Shown here in pieces: positions 49,794 to 59,975 of a stretch of 64,000 nucleotides of DNA; position 1 is the stretch's first letter, and each line of letters begins with the position of its first letter. The notes below the pieces were generated by a model, which saw only the letters and a list, made by a program, of their open reading frames with translations, was not told the origin of the DNA and searched no databases. A program made the position numbers and the translations under genes. Source of the DNA: Clavelina lepadiformis (Eukaryota; Chordata; Ascidiacea; Aplousobranchia; Clavelinidae); contig NC_135246.1 in the NCBI RefSeq assembly GCF_947623445.1, forward strand, positions 1,800,501-1,864,500. Reading direction: 5' to 3'.

Positions 49794-50147
49794 TGTCAAG
49801 GAAATGTAATCAACGTAACTTCCATCAATACGAGATTGGTGTAATCTGAATCAGTTGGTGCAGCACCTCGTTCACATGGCAAATCCTTCCAAGTACAGGA
49901 CTGACCTGAAAATTTCGTTGAATGCATGACAGATCCCCCTGCACCAGTTATTTGCAAAAGTGCTCCTGAATCTTGCTTAAACTAACAATTTCATAACATG
50001 GAAGTAATTGCTCGTGTCCGTCAAGTATAAACTTCATATGTCTCAAATCCTTACTCGGTAAAATAAACTGGTAGATACTTGGATTTTAACACTAAGCAAA
50101 ATTATCTTATTAGCTTTGATTGTCTACGAATTCGTAAAAAGTTTGAA

Positions 50148-50220
50148 CGAGCGCGCCAGGATTCGAACCTGGAATCTTCTGATCCGTAGTCAGACGCGTT
50201 ATCCATTGCGCCACGCACCC
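50148..50220 (-). tRNA. trnR-acg: tRNA-Arg(ACG), unit 24
   Basis: Fully paired acceptor; the last copy in the array. Confidence 0.97.
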
Positions 50221-50947
50221 ACAAGCTTTTACAAAATGTCGATTACGTAATCCAGTTTAAATAAATTTACCTCAGTTACAATTTCAATAATTTAAATGCA
50301 TTTATACATAACAAAACGTTGGTTACGTCAAGGTGCGTGTTTTAGGAGATGTATATATTTGAAGAAGAGGCAAATGTCTCATTTTATCACTTAATGTGTA
50401 GTAAAATTACCAAGAATACAATCGCGATTACCTTTTGCATACAAAGTATAGGCATGCTTACGACTACACCATACTGGTATATGACAGAATTCACATACCT
50501 TTATCTCCCGCTGTATATAGGGTTAGTATATAGAGTGGATATTTTGGCCTTAAATACAAATTTTCTTCTTTCTCATGCCAAGTTTCACCTACATCCTGTA
50601 CGCGATCTTGACATTTGAAACACTTCATTTTCTAGGATAATTCCAAGGCCAAAACACAATACCGACCATGTTGGCACTGATTGGTGTAAACAGATTTTAA
50701 AAGCCCTACGTAAGAGTCTAACAAACTCAGAAAAGTCTAAGTTTTTCACAAATACGTTTCCTTCATACATAGCACTCGTAATATTATCTTTACGCGATGA
50801 GAAACTTTTCGTACATTTACAGAACTACTGTATTTATGTTAATATTTGAAGCTTGTTTTTACGCATTAAAATAAGTTTTACGGCCCAATTTGTGTACAAT
50901 GTAAGTAAGTCAGCAATGTACCATACACGAAACAGGAAGCTTTTAAC

Positions 50948-51248
50948 AAGAAAGAGTTGTGTCCAACTATATTAACCGGGCTACGGCGCTCGGCCTATTC
51001 ACGTGTGCTGTCCCGCTACTGGACAACGCAGGAACTTTTGGCTGCTCCCTTTCGGACCTGACCCGGTTCGTTCCTTTTTGGACAACCTGGACACCTTACG
51101 TTCCCATAAGACGACCATATTGACGCTGAGCTTAGCGCGGACACCTGATGGACATAGGTCCAAGTACCGCACATTTCCCAGTTTCAAGTTTTTCAACAAC
51201 TCCAGCCTCCAAGTAGCTGGATTACAGGAGCGCGCCACAACGCCCGGC
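50948..51248 (-). ncRNA. 7SL: 7SL RNA, unit 25, diverged edge copy
   Basis: The most diverged copy. There are scattered changes in helix 5 and the Alu domain (GCGCGCTCCTG for GCGCGCGCCTG). The T4 stop is interrupted and reads CTTTCTTG. It may be a pseudogene. Confidence 0.75.
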
Positions 51249-51436
51249 GAGCATACAGCGACTAAATTGATTGTATAAACACCGAAATGTTTTTGGAACG
51301 TCGAGATTTGATTTCCATAAACGAAACAAATAAATCCCAATTTGATTCTTTAAAAAGTACTTCGAAGGTTACTAATTTACATTGTGTGCATAAGCCAATA
51401 TTTGGCTTTCATGCTGTGAGTGGATAGATACGAAAG

Positions 51437-51475
51437 CGAGCACGGCAGGACTCGAACCTGCAAACTTCTGATCCA
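51437..51475 (-). pseudogene. tRNA-Arg(TCG), unit 25, cut off at the array edge
   Basis: Only the 3' half (acceptor 3' strand, T arm and part of the anticodon arm) remains. Similarity stops at about 51475, where hAT sequence begins. Confidence 0.9.
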
Positions 51476-51727
51476 ATCAAAATGCCGCTGTGCGTTGCGA
51501 GATATGCGGACTGCTTTTTTCAGTGATTCGATCTTCTCTGCATTGTCCTTGAAGGATTTCTCGTGCTTCGTTTCAAAATGTCGTTTTATGTTTGATGTTC
51601 GGCAAACGACGTTTTGCCAACAGAACTCACACTCAGCTCGGTCGTCTCGAGAAACGAATCCGAAATCTGTCGTCCAGGATTCTTGGAATGATCTGACGGC
51701 CAGTTTAAGTCTGTTTGGAGACGCCAT
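51476..51727 (-). pseudogene. hAT transposase N-terminus, BED-type zinc finger (84 codons)
   Basis: An open frame from ATG at 51727 to the array junction. It holds a BED-type zinc finger with C33, C36, H50 and H55 (CEFC ... RHFETKH), followed by a lysine- and glutamate-rich linker. This layout is typical of hAT transposases and of ZBED/GTF2IRD2-like proteins derived from them. The catalytic RNase H-like domain and dimerisation region are absent. The frame reads on into antisense tRNA sequence of U25, which adds meaningless codons. Confidence 0.75.
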
Positions 51728-52158
51728 AAACCTAATTTCGTAAGTTAAATTCTGTAAATATATGCATTTTTTATGCTATCCACTGATATTCTGGGAGCTA
51801 GTAGTATGCCTAACTGCTTCTCTAATTTTTATTCTGCCTACAAAAGTGCCAAACAAGAGTCTTATTGATAGGCTATATGAGTATCAGCCTAGGCATGTAC
51901 TGTAGTTTGTATATATTCAATTTAACTAACCTACTAACAACACTCGACTGGAGATGTGTGCAACTATTTAGTTAGCTCTAGACTGCGCAATAATGTTAGT
52001 GATGCAATCAAAGCAAGCTGTAACTCGAAGAGCAAGAAATTTGTTCGGCGCTGGTCTAGGAACAACTTATTGTTGCACTCTGGTGAATTCGCGTGCGCGT
52101 CAAATCACTTGGCGTGCCATGTTAAATCATCTCGCGTTCCAGGGGTTGCCGACCCCTG
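51476..52158 (-). mobile_element. hAT transposon, 5' part only
   Basis: On the minus strand this begins CAGGGGTCGGCAACCCCTGG, a common hAT terminal sequence starting with CA. About 430 bp of leader follow before a transposase start codon at 51727. The other end is missing because the element stops where the rRNA-like array unit U25 begins, so no target duplication can be checked. The 8 bp outside the end are CACTACAA. Confidence 0.7.
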
Positions 52159-52795
52159 CACTACAAAAGCATTTTTCCATTAAAAGGAAGGGAATATATA
52201 TTGTGGTTCATTACACCTTTTTGGCCTAAACAAATTAAAACGATTGAAAATACTGCCGTGACGTAATATTTTACGTCGCCATAGAATATGTAGCTGTTTA
52301 ATTCAACTATATTTGAAGGCATCATTTGTAAGCCGTAGGAAAACGCTTGCGTCAGATTTAAAAATGGCAAACAAATGATTTATATATAAAAGCTGAACTA
52401 AATCCTCCCACCGCATTCAGTTGGCTCCTGGTTAGCAAGTCAAACCATCAGCAATGATTAGATAAGTTAGGCTCAATTTTTTGTAACAATTTATCTCATA
52501 ACGTATATCTCTTCTTCATGTAAACGTCCAGGTTTGGATATTTTTCTTTGATCATCTCTATCATTCTTTCTCGGTCATGGTTTTGTCTTCCCTCCATTTA
52601 AAATAATGGCGATATGCTTTATGGTTTGTTGCAAGAAGTTTCAAGTATTTGGCAAGATGAATTATTACTCACTTCCACTTCTCACTGTCCATCTTATTTA
52701 TTTTAGTAAAGTATCAAAACAGCGCCCCTTACCGTCACTACTCAACTTGCCTTTTGTAGTGAGGAGTGCTTTGGATATTGTTTGTCGGCTTTTTA
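52159..52795. other. Intergenic stretch between hAT fragment and Gypsy element
   Basis: AT-rich, with no credible gene. Short plus-strand frames here lack recognisable domains. The only notable signal is the promoter-like TATA/Inr pair listed separately. Confidence 0.5.
52383..52422 (+). promoter_or_regulatory. TATA box with initiator-like motif
   Basis: TATATAAA at 52383-52390 is followed by TCAGTT at 52417-52422, which resembles the arthropod-type initiator at roughly the right distance. No recognisable gene follows; the Gypsy LTR starts 370 bp downstream. May be chance. Confidence 0.2.
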
Positions 52796-53009
52796 TGTTA
52801 CCGGCCTTTTTCTAGTGCTGGTTCGAAGAGATCTGCAGTTAACTATAAGATCGTATTTCAAAAATGGACAAAACTAGGCACGTATACACAGCAGTACTGG
52901 TCTCGGTCTCGTTGTGGCAACAGACAAGGCGCAGTCAAATCGACAAGCGCTTCCACCCGGAGGCAGACAAGACTGCAGAATGACAAATCAAGCGTTAAAC
53001 AACGTAACA
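52796..53009 (-). repeat. Gypsy 3' LTR
   Basis: 214 bp, bounded by TG...CA. Outer flank TTTA. Confidence 0.9.
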
Positions 53010-53024
53010 CTCATCCCTCTCCAA
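53010..53024 (-). other. Gypsy polypurine tract
   Basis: Minus strand GGAGAGGGATGAG lies directly before the 3' LTR. Confidence 0.7.
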
Positions 53025-53624
53025 TAAATTTCGCTCTGGCATTGTTTGAACATCAATCAGCATAACAGGCTATAGGCTAAGTATATGGTAAATACAACGA
53101 CAAACTACAATATAATCACGAAGCAACCACCATTACTTTTGTTACCCAGATGAATTTGTGAATTTTGAAGAAAACTTTTTCGACACTACGTATGCTATAG
53201 TGGGCCACGTAAAAAAGGTTTACAAAAACGAATTATTTTTACACACAGCAAAATGGAGCACTAGTGACAGAAATTATGATTATCCCACCAATAAAAACAA
53301 AAATCAAGGTACAGCATTTCTATGCAGAAAATGTAAACACAAACATTACATTGCAAACCACGGCCAAATTTAAAATAACTTGTTATAAAAGAAATTTAAA
53401 CATATGATGACTATACCAACACAATAGCACAAACACAATAAAAAGTATCGGTGGGTTACAAATCACGCTTCATGCTAATAACACAACAAAAGTATAAAAA
53501 CGTGAGATTGATAGCTAAAATAGGACGTATATAAACGGATCCGAAATAAAATACAATCATACTTGAAACTGTGGTAAATAAAACGCAAATCATAGGAAAG
53601 TAGTCAACAACATAGCATCAAGCA
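53025..53624. other. Gypsy 3' internal non-coding stretch
   Basis: About 600 bp between the end of pol and the polypurine tract. AT-rich; no envelope-like or other gene recognised. Confidence 0.5.
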
Positions 53625-56600
53625 TCACACAAATAAACAATTAATACCTTTCGACGTCTGGGTAACGAATAGGGCGACGTGGGCTTCGGCGAAGTCGACC
53701 GTTATTTCGGGAGTTATTAACGTTATTAAAATTGTTACTCTCGCGGCGATTTGCATTTGATCGGTTATTAAAAAAGTAAGCTCCAGTCCAGGCGTGTCCA
53801 ATTGCTGGGGGACATCTTCTGGGCGACTAGCTTGACTATAGGAAGGCATCCCTGTATCATAGTCTCGTCTGCTTAGCTTTAGCCTGTTAAAATGTACCCT
53901 TAACGTCCGTTCATGATTGCGAATGAGATAATTTACGGGCGGCAAAGCCTCAACAACTTCGTAGGGGCCTGAATAAGGGAGGTGAAACTTTCGCTTTTCA
54001 TCTTTTGATATGACAGTGTTTCGCAGCATGACCTTGTCTCCCACTTGAAACTCCGCTTGTCTCGATACCGACTTGTCGTAACGTGCTTTCATGGATTGCC
54101 GACATTGGTCGAGTCTTGTTTTCACGATTTCGTGGACAAGCCGCATACGGTCTTGTAAATCGAACATTGCCGACGACGATGGATGACTTGAAGGCTGTCC
54201 AGTCATCAAATCTGCTGGTAACCTCAATTCTTGTCCTGTCAGAAGGAAATGTGGAGAAACACCTGTCTCTTCGTGTCGACTGGCGTTATAGGTCGCACCA
54301 ATTGAGGAGAGGGATTTATCCTAGGATAGTGGATCGCGCTGGACATAGTTCTGCATGATGGAAAGGATTGTTCTGTTGGTCCTTTCAACCGCTCCGTTCC
54401 CAGAAAGGTGGTATGCTGTGGTTCTTGATTTCTTGCAGCCGAGAAGATCAATAAGCTCTTTAAACAACTGGCTCTCAAAGTTTCCTCCTCGGTCGCTGTG
54501 ACTACGCTCCGGAACACCATGAATCGTCATTTAGTTATGATAGAGAAAAAATGCCGTTTCATTGGCTGTCTATGATGCCATTGACCAAGCCTGAATGTAT
54601 TTAGTGTACATATCAGTGGCTACCAGTATGTAACGGTTACCTGAATGTGTCACAAGAAGTCCTCCCAGGACGTCAATCTCTATTCTTTGCATCGGCTCCA
54701 ACTCATCGGAAGGTACCAAGGGCGCTCTTGGTTTCTAGAAGGAGCTTTACGTAAATCACAGAGTGTGCAATTCTCACAATACTCACGGACATCCGTTTAC
54801 CAGCGGGGTCACTAAAATCGTCTTGAAACTCTTTCAGCTGTTCTATCGATACCCATGTGTCCTCCTCCATGTGATGCGTCATATAGCTCTTTCAGGACTC
54901 TCGGACGCATTTCTTTAAGAACCAGTTACTGAAGGCGTTTTCCTGCCAATGTGTCTTCCAGACTGCGATACAAGCACTAGAGCATTAAAAAAAAGCTCTT
55001 CAAACAAAGACCAGTAATGTCGAACCTCATTGCTCAATTTCTTAATTTTCTTAAAACGGATTCTTGTGCCGGCTCTAATCCAACCTAGTACTACGCAAAG
55101 ATGTTCGTCGGACTTTTGAGCTTGTGAAATTTGATCAGGAGTCCAACCAAAACCCTCACGAAGATCAATACTTAAAACACTTTCTGTCGAGTTCTTACCG
55201 GTTTTAAAGTTTTCTTTAACTTCAAACGAATACTTGTCAAGATTCAATTCGACGCTATTAGAATCACTTCTTTTGCTGCTCTGTGGCCTTCTACTAAGTG
55301 CGTCTGCATTGGAGTGCTTTGATCCAAAGCGATGTATTAATTTAAAATCAAAATCAGCCAATACTTCAAACCAGCGCGCACATTGACCGTATGTTTCTTT
55401 TGCGGTCCACAGCCACCGTAACGAAGCGTGGTCCGTGCGAAGAAGAAAAGGTGTGCCAAGATAACAACGAAATTTCTGCACCCCATAAACAATTGCCAGG
55501 AGTTCCTTCCTCGTGGTGGAATAATTTCTTTCTGCTTTCGTTAGAGACCTACTTGCGTATGAAACTGGGTGTCCTTCACCATCTACAATCTGTGACAAAA
55601 CACAGCCAAGCGAAGAATTTGAAACATCTGTATCGAGGATGAACTGCTGCGTAAGGTACGGATATCTCAATATCGGGTTTGTTACGACTGCGTCTTTCAA
55701 CAAGTTGAATGAGTGTAAACATTTACCATTCCAGCAGAACTGTTTTTAGGACTTCGTCAAATCGTACAGTGGGGCCGCACTTTGGCAAAATCTCTGACAA
55801 ACTTGCGATAGTATGATGCGAGTCCGAAAAACTGTCTTACATCCTTTATCGACGAGGGCGCAGGCCAATTGGAAACCGCAGAGATTTTCTCCAGATCGCA
55901 GGATATACCAAATTTTGAAACCACATGACCCAAGAATCTAACTTCTTCTTTGAACAAATTGCATTTAGACAGTTTAAGTTTGAGGCCACCTGCAACTAAT
56001 TGGGAAAGTACGTCGTCCAAGTTGTGCAGATGATCTTGAAAGGTGCGTGCATATATGATGACGTCATCCAGGTAAGGCAATGCATCATTCCATTCAACCC
56101 CATCGAGCACTATCCGCATCAAGTGCTGAAACGTGACAGGTGCGTTGGCTAGTCCAAAAGGCATAACATTAAAATTGAATAACCCTCGATGGCACGTAAA
56201 CGCTGACTTTTCACGGTCGTCTTCACTCATCGGCATTTGCCAGTAACCAGATTTAAGACCCATTGTGGTAAAATATTTGCACCCTGAGAGTTGATCCAAA
56301 CTTTCATCGATCCGTGGCAAAGGAAAACTGTGCTTCTTAGTGATATCGTTGACGGCCCTGTAGTCAATGCAAAACCTTACATTGCCGTCCTTTTTTATCA
56401 ACACAACTGGGCTAGACCAAGGCGACTGTGAGTGACTAATAACGTTTTCATTTAACATATCCTTTAGCAACTCATCTACCTTTCGTTAGTTTTCTTCTGA
56501 CATTCTTCTTGGGTGTTGGCGTATCGGTGCAGCGTCTCCCGTGTCAATACTGTGAGTAAGAATATTGGTTTTGCCAAGATCACGTTTAGAGAGTGAAAAA

Positions 56601-57600
56601 GCAGCTTGCCGTCTTCGAATCACTTCGATTGCAGCTTCCCGCTCAACATCTGACAAATTAAGATCATTTAGATGCAGTTGTTCAATGAGAGACGACACGT
56701 CATCATAGGTCGTTGGCTCGTCAACCTCTTCCGATATACAACATAATGAGTAGGCATTAATGTACGAAACATTTTCTCCAACAATTGGTATTAAACCTGC
56801 AACAGTTGTCCCAGCCGGAATGCATTTGCTTTTATTCGTAAAATTAGCAAGTCTAACTGGCACGAAATTGTCCTTGGTTTTTGTTACGTAATTTGCGCCT
56901 AAAATTTCGTATTTGTCTAGTAGGCATGCAGACCTCTGTATAAAAACGTCGTAAGACTTGGACTTTGTCGTGCATTTAACATTACAGGGCAACACAACCT
57001 CAGTAAACGCGGGGATAAGCAGTGACTCAATTAATGCAATCGAGGAACTGTGAAAAATACCTGGTTCTCTTAATAGCGGTAATGTTCCTCCACCAGCCTT
57101 GAGTGTCATCACATCATAGTCAACGATGCAACCATGGTCTTGAAGAAAATCCAGACCCAGAATGCAAGACTCCGACAATTTCTCCGCGACAAAAACGACG
57201 CGAGTGGCCTCTATTCCGGCAACGGTGAGGTTTAGCTTTAGCTTTGCTTTGTTTTTCCTGCCATCGCGATAACGGTTCCGCTTGCGCCAAGGAATCGAAC
57301 ATTTGAAGGGCAGTCTTTCAAATCTTGAGCGGAACATTGTTGGAAAGCCAAATATGTTATGACGGTAATTGATGCACCAGTGTCAACAAGCGCAAACAAG
57401 GGTTTACCATTAATGACGATGTTAACACACCTATATTGTTCTGCAGAGACGGTCTGTATCTTGTAAGTAACCAATTCTCGTTTTCGTTGTGGTGATGCAT
57501 TCAGGGGCGGACACCTGTGCCCGTCCCGTTGGCGTTTCCCTGGTGGTTGTGTTGAGGACAATATCGACTGATGTGTCCTATTTCTCCGCATGCAAAACAC
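53625..57600 (-). pseudogene. Gypsy pol region (PR, RT, RNase H, integrase)
   Basis: In transcription order: an aspartic protease motif LVDTGAS near 57.4 kb; reverse transcriptase with CIDYRAVN, FGLANAP and the YLDD active site near 56.1-56.4 kb; RNase H with a DASLRWL segment near 55.4 kb; an integrase core with HSDRGGNF near 54.5 kb; and a C-terminal integrase part near 53.9 kb. Identification rests on these motifs and their order. The region no longer encodes a continuous polyprotein. Confidence 0.88.
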
Positions 57601-58300
57601 GTGCGTGATTTCCGTGGGCGAAAGGGATGATTGTGGTTAAGACGAGACCTCCGCGATATCTCCGATAGTGATTCACGCAAGGTGTCAACTTCCTGCCGCA
57701 GCTCCTGGATAATTTGTTTCATTTCCTCACAAGCTGATGGGACTTGCTTTATTGGTTGTATTTTGGAAACATGTTGTTGCACATGCGCAGGTTCCATCAT
57801 TAATAGCTTTTTGACAGCATCTAGAAACTTTGGACACTGTACCTCCATGTTGCACGTAACCAGCCTTTCTGCTTCATGTTTATTACGCAGTCCAGCTATC
57901 AAAGCGTTATACAAGACGTCGTTCTTCGTACCTTCATCTTCCGGTTTCGGGTATGCAATGGCTCCCAAATTGACAAGGGCGTTGACGTAACTTCGATTCG
58001 TTTCACCGAGAGCTTGGGTTCTTTGCACAAGTTGTTGTTTGGCCTTGTTACATCGAAGTGAGCAACAAGCAACTTCCTTTGCCATAGTTCATGGTGCCTA
58101 CCTCTGCACCATTGCATTTCATTTCCAACTTAACCTCTTCCGGTAAATTCAGCATAAAAGCATGATTTTAGCTGAAGCTGTTGCGTCCACACTGTCGCAG
58201 AAACTTTCAAACGTGGATAAAAACGAGCTAAAACTTTCTCCAAGTTCAAACTTCGGAGGAGGGTAAAAAAAATTCATCGTGGATAAAACCTGGTCCAGAT
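57500..58300 (-). pseudogene. Gypsy gag-like region
   Basis: Encodes a Gag-type segment ending in a CCHC zinc knuckle (CFACGEIGHISRYC), which packages element RNA in this family. Fossil copy. Confidence 0.75.
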
Positions 58301-58331
58301 CACTTTCTTTATACACGTTTTGAAACTGCAG

Positions 58332-58349
58332 GTCCTGCCGTGCTCGCCA
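58332..58349 (-). other. Gypsy primer-binding site, tRNA-Arg(TCG) type
   Basis: Reads TGGCGAGCACGGCAGGAC on the minus strand, two bases inside the 5' LTR. It is the exact complement of the last 15 nt of the array's tRNA-Arg(TCG) plus CCA. The tRNA-Arg(ACG) end would differ at several positions. Confidence 0.88.
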
Positions 58350-58351
58350 AA

Positions 58352-58580
58352 TGTTACCGGCCTTTTTCTAGTGCTGGTTCGAAGAGACCTGCAGTTAACT
58401 ATCAGATTGTATTTCAAAAACGATAAAAACTAGGCACGTCTACGCAGCCGTACCGGTATCGGTAGAATCTCATCCTCAATCATTGTAGCAACAGACAAGG
58501 CGCAGCCAAATTGACAAGCGCTTCCGCCCGGAGGCAGACAAGACTGCGGAATGACAAATCAAGCGTAAAACAACGTAACA
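58352..58580 (-). repeat. Gypsy 5' LTR
   Basis: 229 bp, bounded by TG...CA. It differs from the partner LTR by about 9 percent plus a 15 bp length difference. Outer flank TTTA. Confidence 0.9.
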
Positions 58581-59648
58581 TTTAAACCTATTTAACTGAA
58601 CGCGGTGCGTATCTAGTATGGAAGTGCACAAACGACCGAAGTTTTTGGCGCACAACTCAGCTCACACTTGACTGATTGAAACAAACTTGGTATTGTTCGA
58701 ATGGGAAAGAATTTCTCTCAAAGTCCATGTAATTTAATTTTCCAAATAATTAACACTCCACCACTTTCCGCTTACTCAACTTGGCTTAAGGTTAAAACGC
58801 AATATCTCATCACGTGGTTTCCCAACTTTTATCGCATAACAGCGGAGAGTTGGAAATGTAAATGTGGTTGTTTTTTCTCCGTGTTCATAGAGATATATGT
58901 TTTTAAACAAAGATTTTTTGTTGGTTTGAGTTCTTGGTTTTGGCGTATGTTTGATACCACACAGTTGAGAAATCCCTTCTTTTTTGACAGATTTATTCGC
59001 CCCGTGAAGACTGTTTCAGTCCCATTTTAAGGGGATAAATGTTGTGAGAAGGTGCAAATTTTTTAGAATGTTAAATCTAGTGTTGTACCGTTTGTCCTAC
59101 TTCATAGATACGTTGGATTTTTTTCGGTAAAGTAGTGCATTGAAGGCTCAAAAACGCCTCGGAAGTTGGATCAGTAAGATGCTAAATTTTTAATGCGTCA
59201 CTTCGTTTTACCCCACAATAAAATGTCGTCAAATGACGTGCGGCAGCAGGTGCGCGAACATTTAAAACTAATTTTTTTAAAGGTGTATAAATACCCAGAT
59301 GTAGCAGTTCCATTCAAAGATATCAAAGGTCTCCAACCAAATCAACGTGGATTAGTTCCGTTGTCGCAATAACAATGTATACAGTAAACAAATAACGTAA
59401 AAAGTATGCAGATAGCTCGACAGGGGATGCGAAGAAAAGAAACTGCACAAAACTATATATACAGGTCTTAAAGAGTTTTCAGTCATCTGAAGTTTAGGTA
59501 TTTAATCCAGTATATTTTCCCAACTTCTAGGCTATTTTATAAACGAAAATAAATTTACAAACACAATTAATAAATGCCTGCAAAAACCTGTTAGAGTAAA
59601 ATAATTTTAATAGAAGGTTGAATTTTAGAGAGCTGTAAAGCGATGTAG
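58581..59648. other. Intergenic stretch between Gypsy and sulfotransferase gene
   Basis: I see no convincing gene. A plus-strand frame at 58701-59030 (109 codons) has no recognisable domain and a skewed composition. TATAAATA near 59285 is an isolated match. The segment should include the sulfotransferase 3' UTR. Confidence 0.45.
59606..59611 (-). promoter_or_regulatory. Possible ATTAAA polyadenylation signal
   Basis: ATTAAA about 40 bp past the sulfotransferase stop codon on the minus strand. No nearer AATAAA was seen. Confidence 0.3.
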
Positions 59649-59975
59649 TTACAAAGGACATCCGCCGTGATTGTCAACCATATACTTAGCTAGATCGTAT
59701 GATAATGTTTTGTTTCTATTTTTTATTTTTGACAACTTCTCGTAAAGAATATTGACAAGAAAAGTGTCGTTATAAGTCTTCGGGATCGAATCGAAAAGAT
59801 CTTTGAAATCAAAATTGCTTTTTTTCATCCTGTTGCTTTCAGTCTGCAAAATCTTCGCTTTTTTAACTCCCTTCAGTTTTCTTAGCTTCGTGATATCGTT
59901 GTCCATTCTCTCGCGTCCGTATTCATCCACTTTCCTCCATAATGTGGCGTTGAAGTGACGGTATAAGAATATATC
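59649..59975 (-). CDS. Sulfotransferase exon E (terminal)
   Basis: Acceptor ATGTAG. Encodes DIFLYRHFNATLWRKVDEYG and a basic helical tail ending NHGGCPL before the stop. Confidence 0.87.
   Translation of the reverse strand, partial: DIFLYRHFNATLWRKVDEYGRERMDNDITKLRKLKGVKKAKILQTESNRMKKSNFDFKDLFDSIPKTYNDTFLVNILYEKLSKIKNRNKTLSYDLAKYMVDNHGGCPL

Larger units (their letters stand above)
1..51475 (-). repeat. Tandem array of 7SL / tRNA-Arg(TCG) / tRNA-Arg(ACG) units
   Basis: Twenty-five head-to-tail units plus a partial one at the left edge. The repeat period, measured at a fixed point in the 7SL gene, is 2152 bp (U1 to U2), 2155-2156 bp (U2 to U22) and 1716-1717 bp (U22 to U25). All three RNA genes of a unit lie on the minus strand. 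Typical spacing (U14) is 7SL, 188 bp, tRNA-Arg(TCG), 354 bp, tRNA-Arg(ACG), 338 bp, MITE, 400 bp, next 7SL. The genes are transcription units of RNA polymerase III type with separate T-run stops. Units in the middle differ by only a few bases; those at both edges are more diverged, as expected when unequal exchange and gene conversion homogenise the centre. The array runs off the left edge, so the true copy number is higher. Confidence 0.97.
52796..58580 (-). mobile_element. Ty3/Gypsy LTR retrotransposon, degenerate
   Basis: About 5.8 kb element on the minus strand with both LTRs, a primer-binding site, a polypurine tract, a gag-like part and pol parts in the Gypsy order protease, reverse transcriptase, RNase H, integrase. 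It is flanked on both sides by TTTA, a 4 bp target duplication. The LTRs differ at about 19 sites in roughly 214 aligned bases plus a 15 bp length difference, so the copy is old. It is broken: the coding part is interrupted about four or more times. No envelope gene is seen. Confidence 0.92.

Noticed and set aside
1-51475. Satellite or centromeric repeat, or a CRISPR-like array
   Set aside because: The 2.16 kb period with three conserved RNA genes per unit marks a multigene family; there is no short repeat/unique spacer pattern.
51420-51743. A 107-codon plus-strand frame across the array/hAT junction as a chimeric gene
   Set aside because: It is antisense to both the tRNA and the transposase fragment.
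51956-52229. Two overlapping plus-strand frames
   Set aside because: They are antisense to the terminal non-coding part of the hAT element.
53158-53373. Plus-strand frame within the Gypsy 3' internal region with a CxxC-like stretch
   Set aside because: It is antisense to the element, short, of biased composition, and without a family match.
58701-59030. Plus-strand frame of 109 codons
   Set aside because: No recognisable domain, Phe/Ser-rich AT-driven composition and no splice or promoter support.
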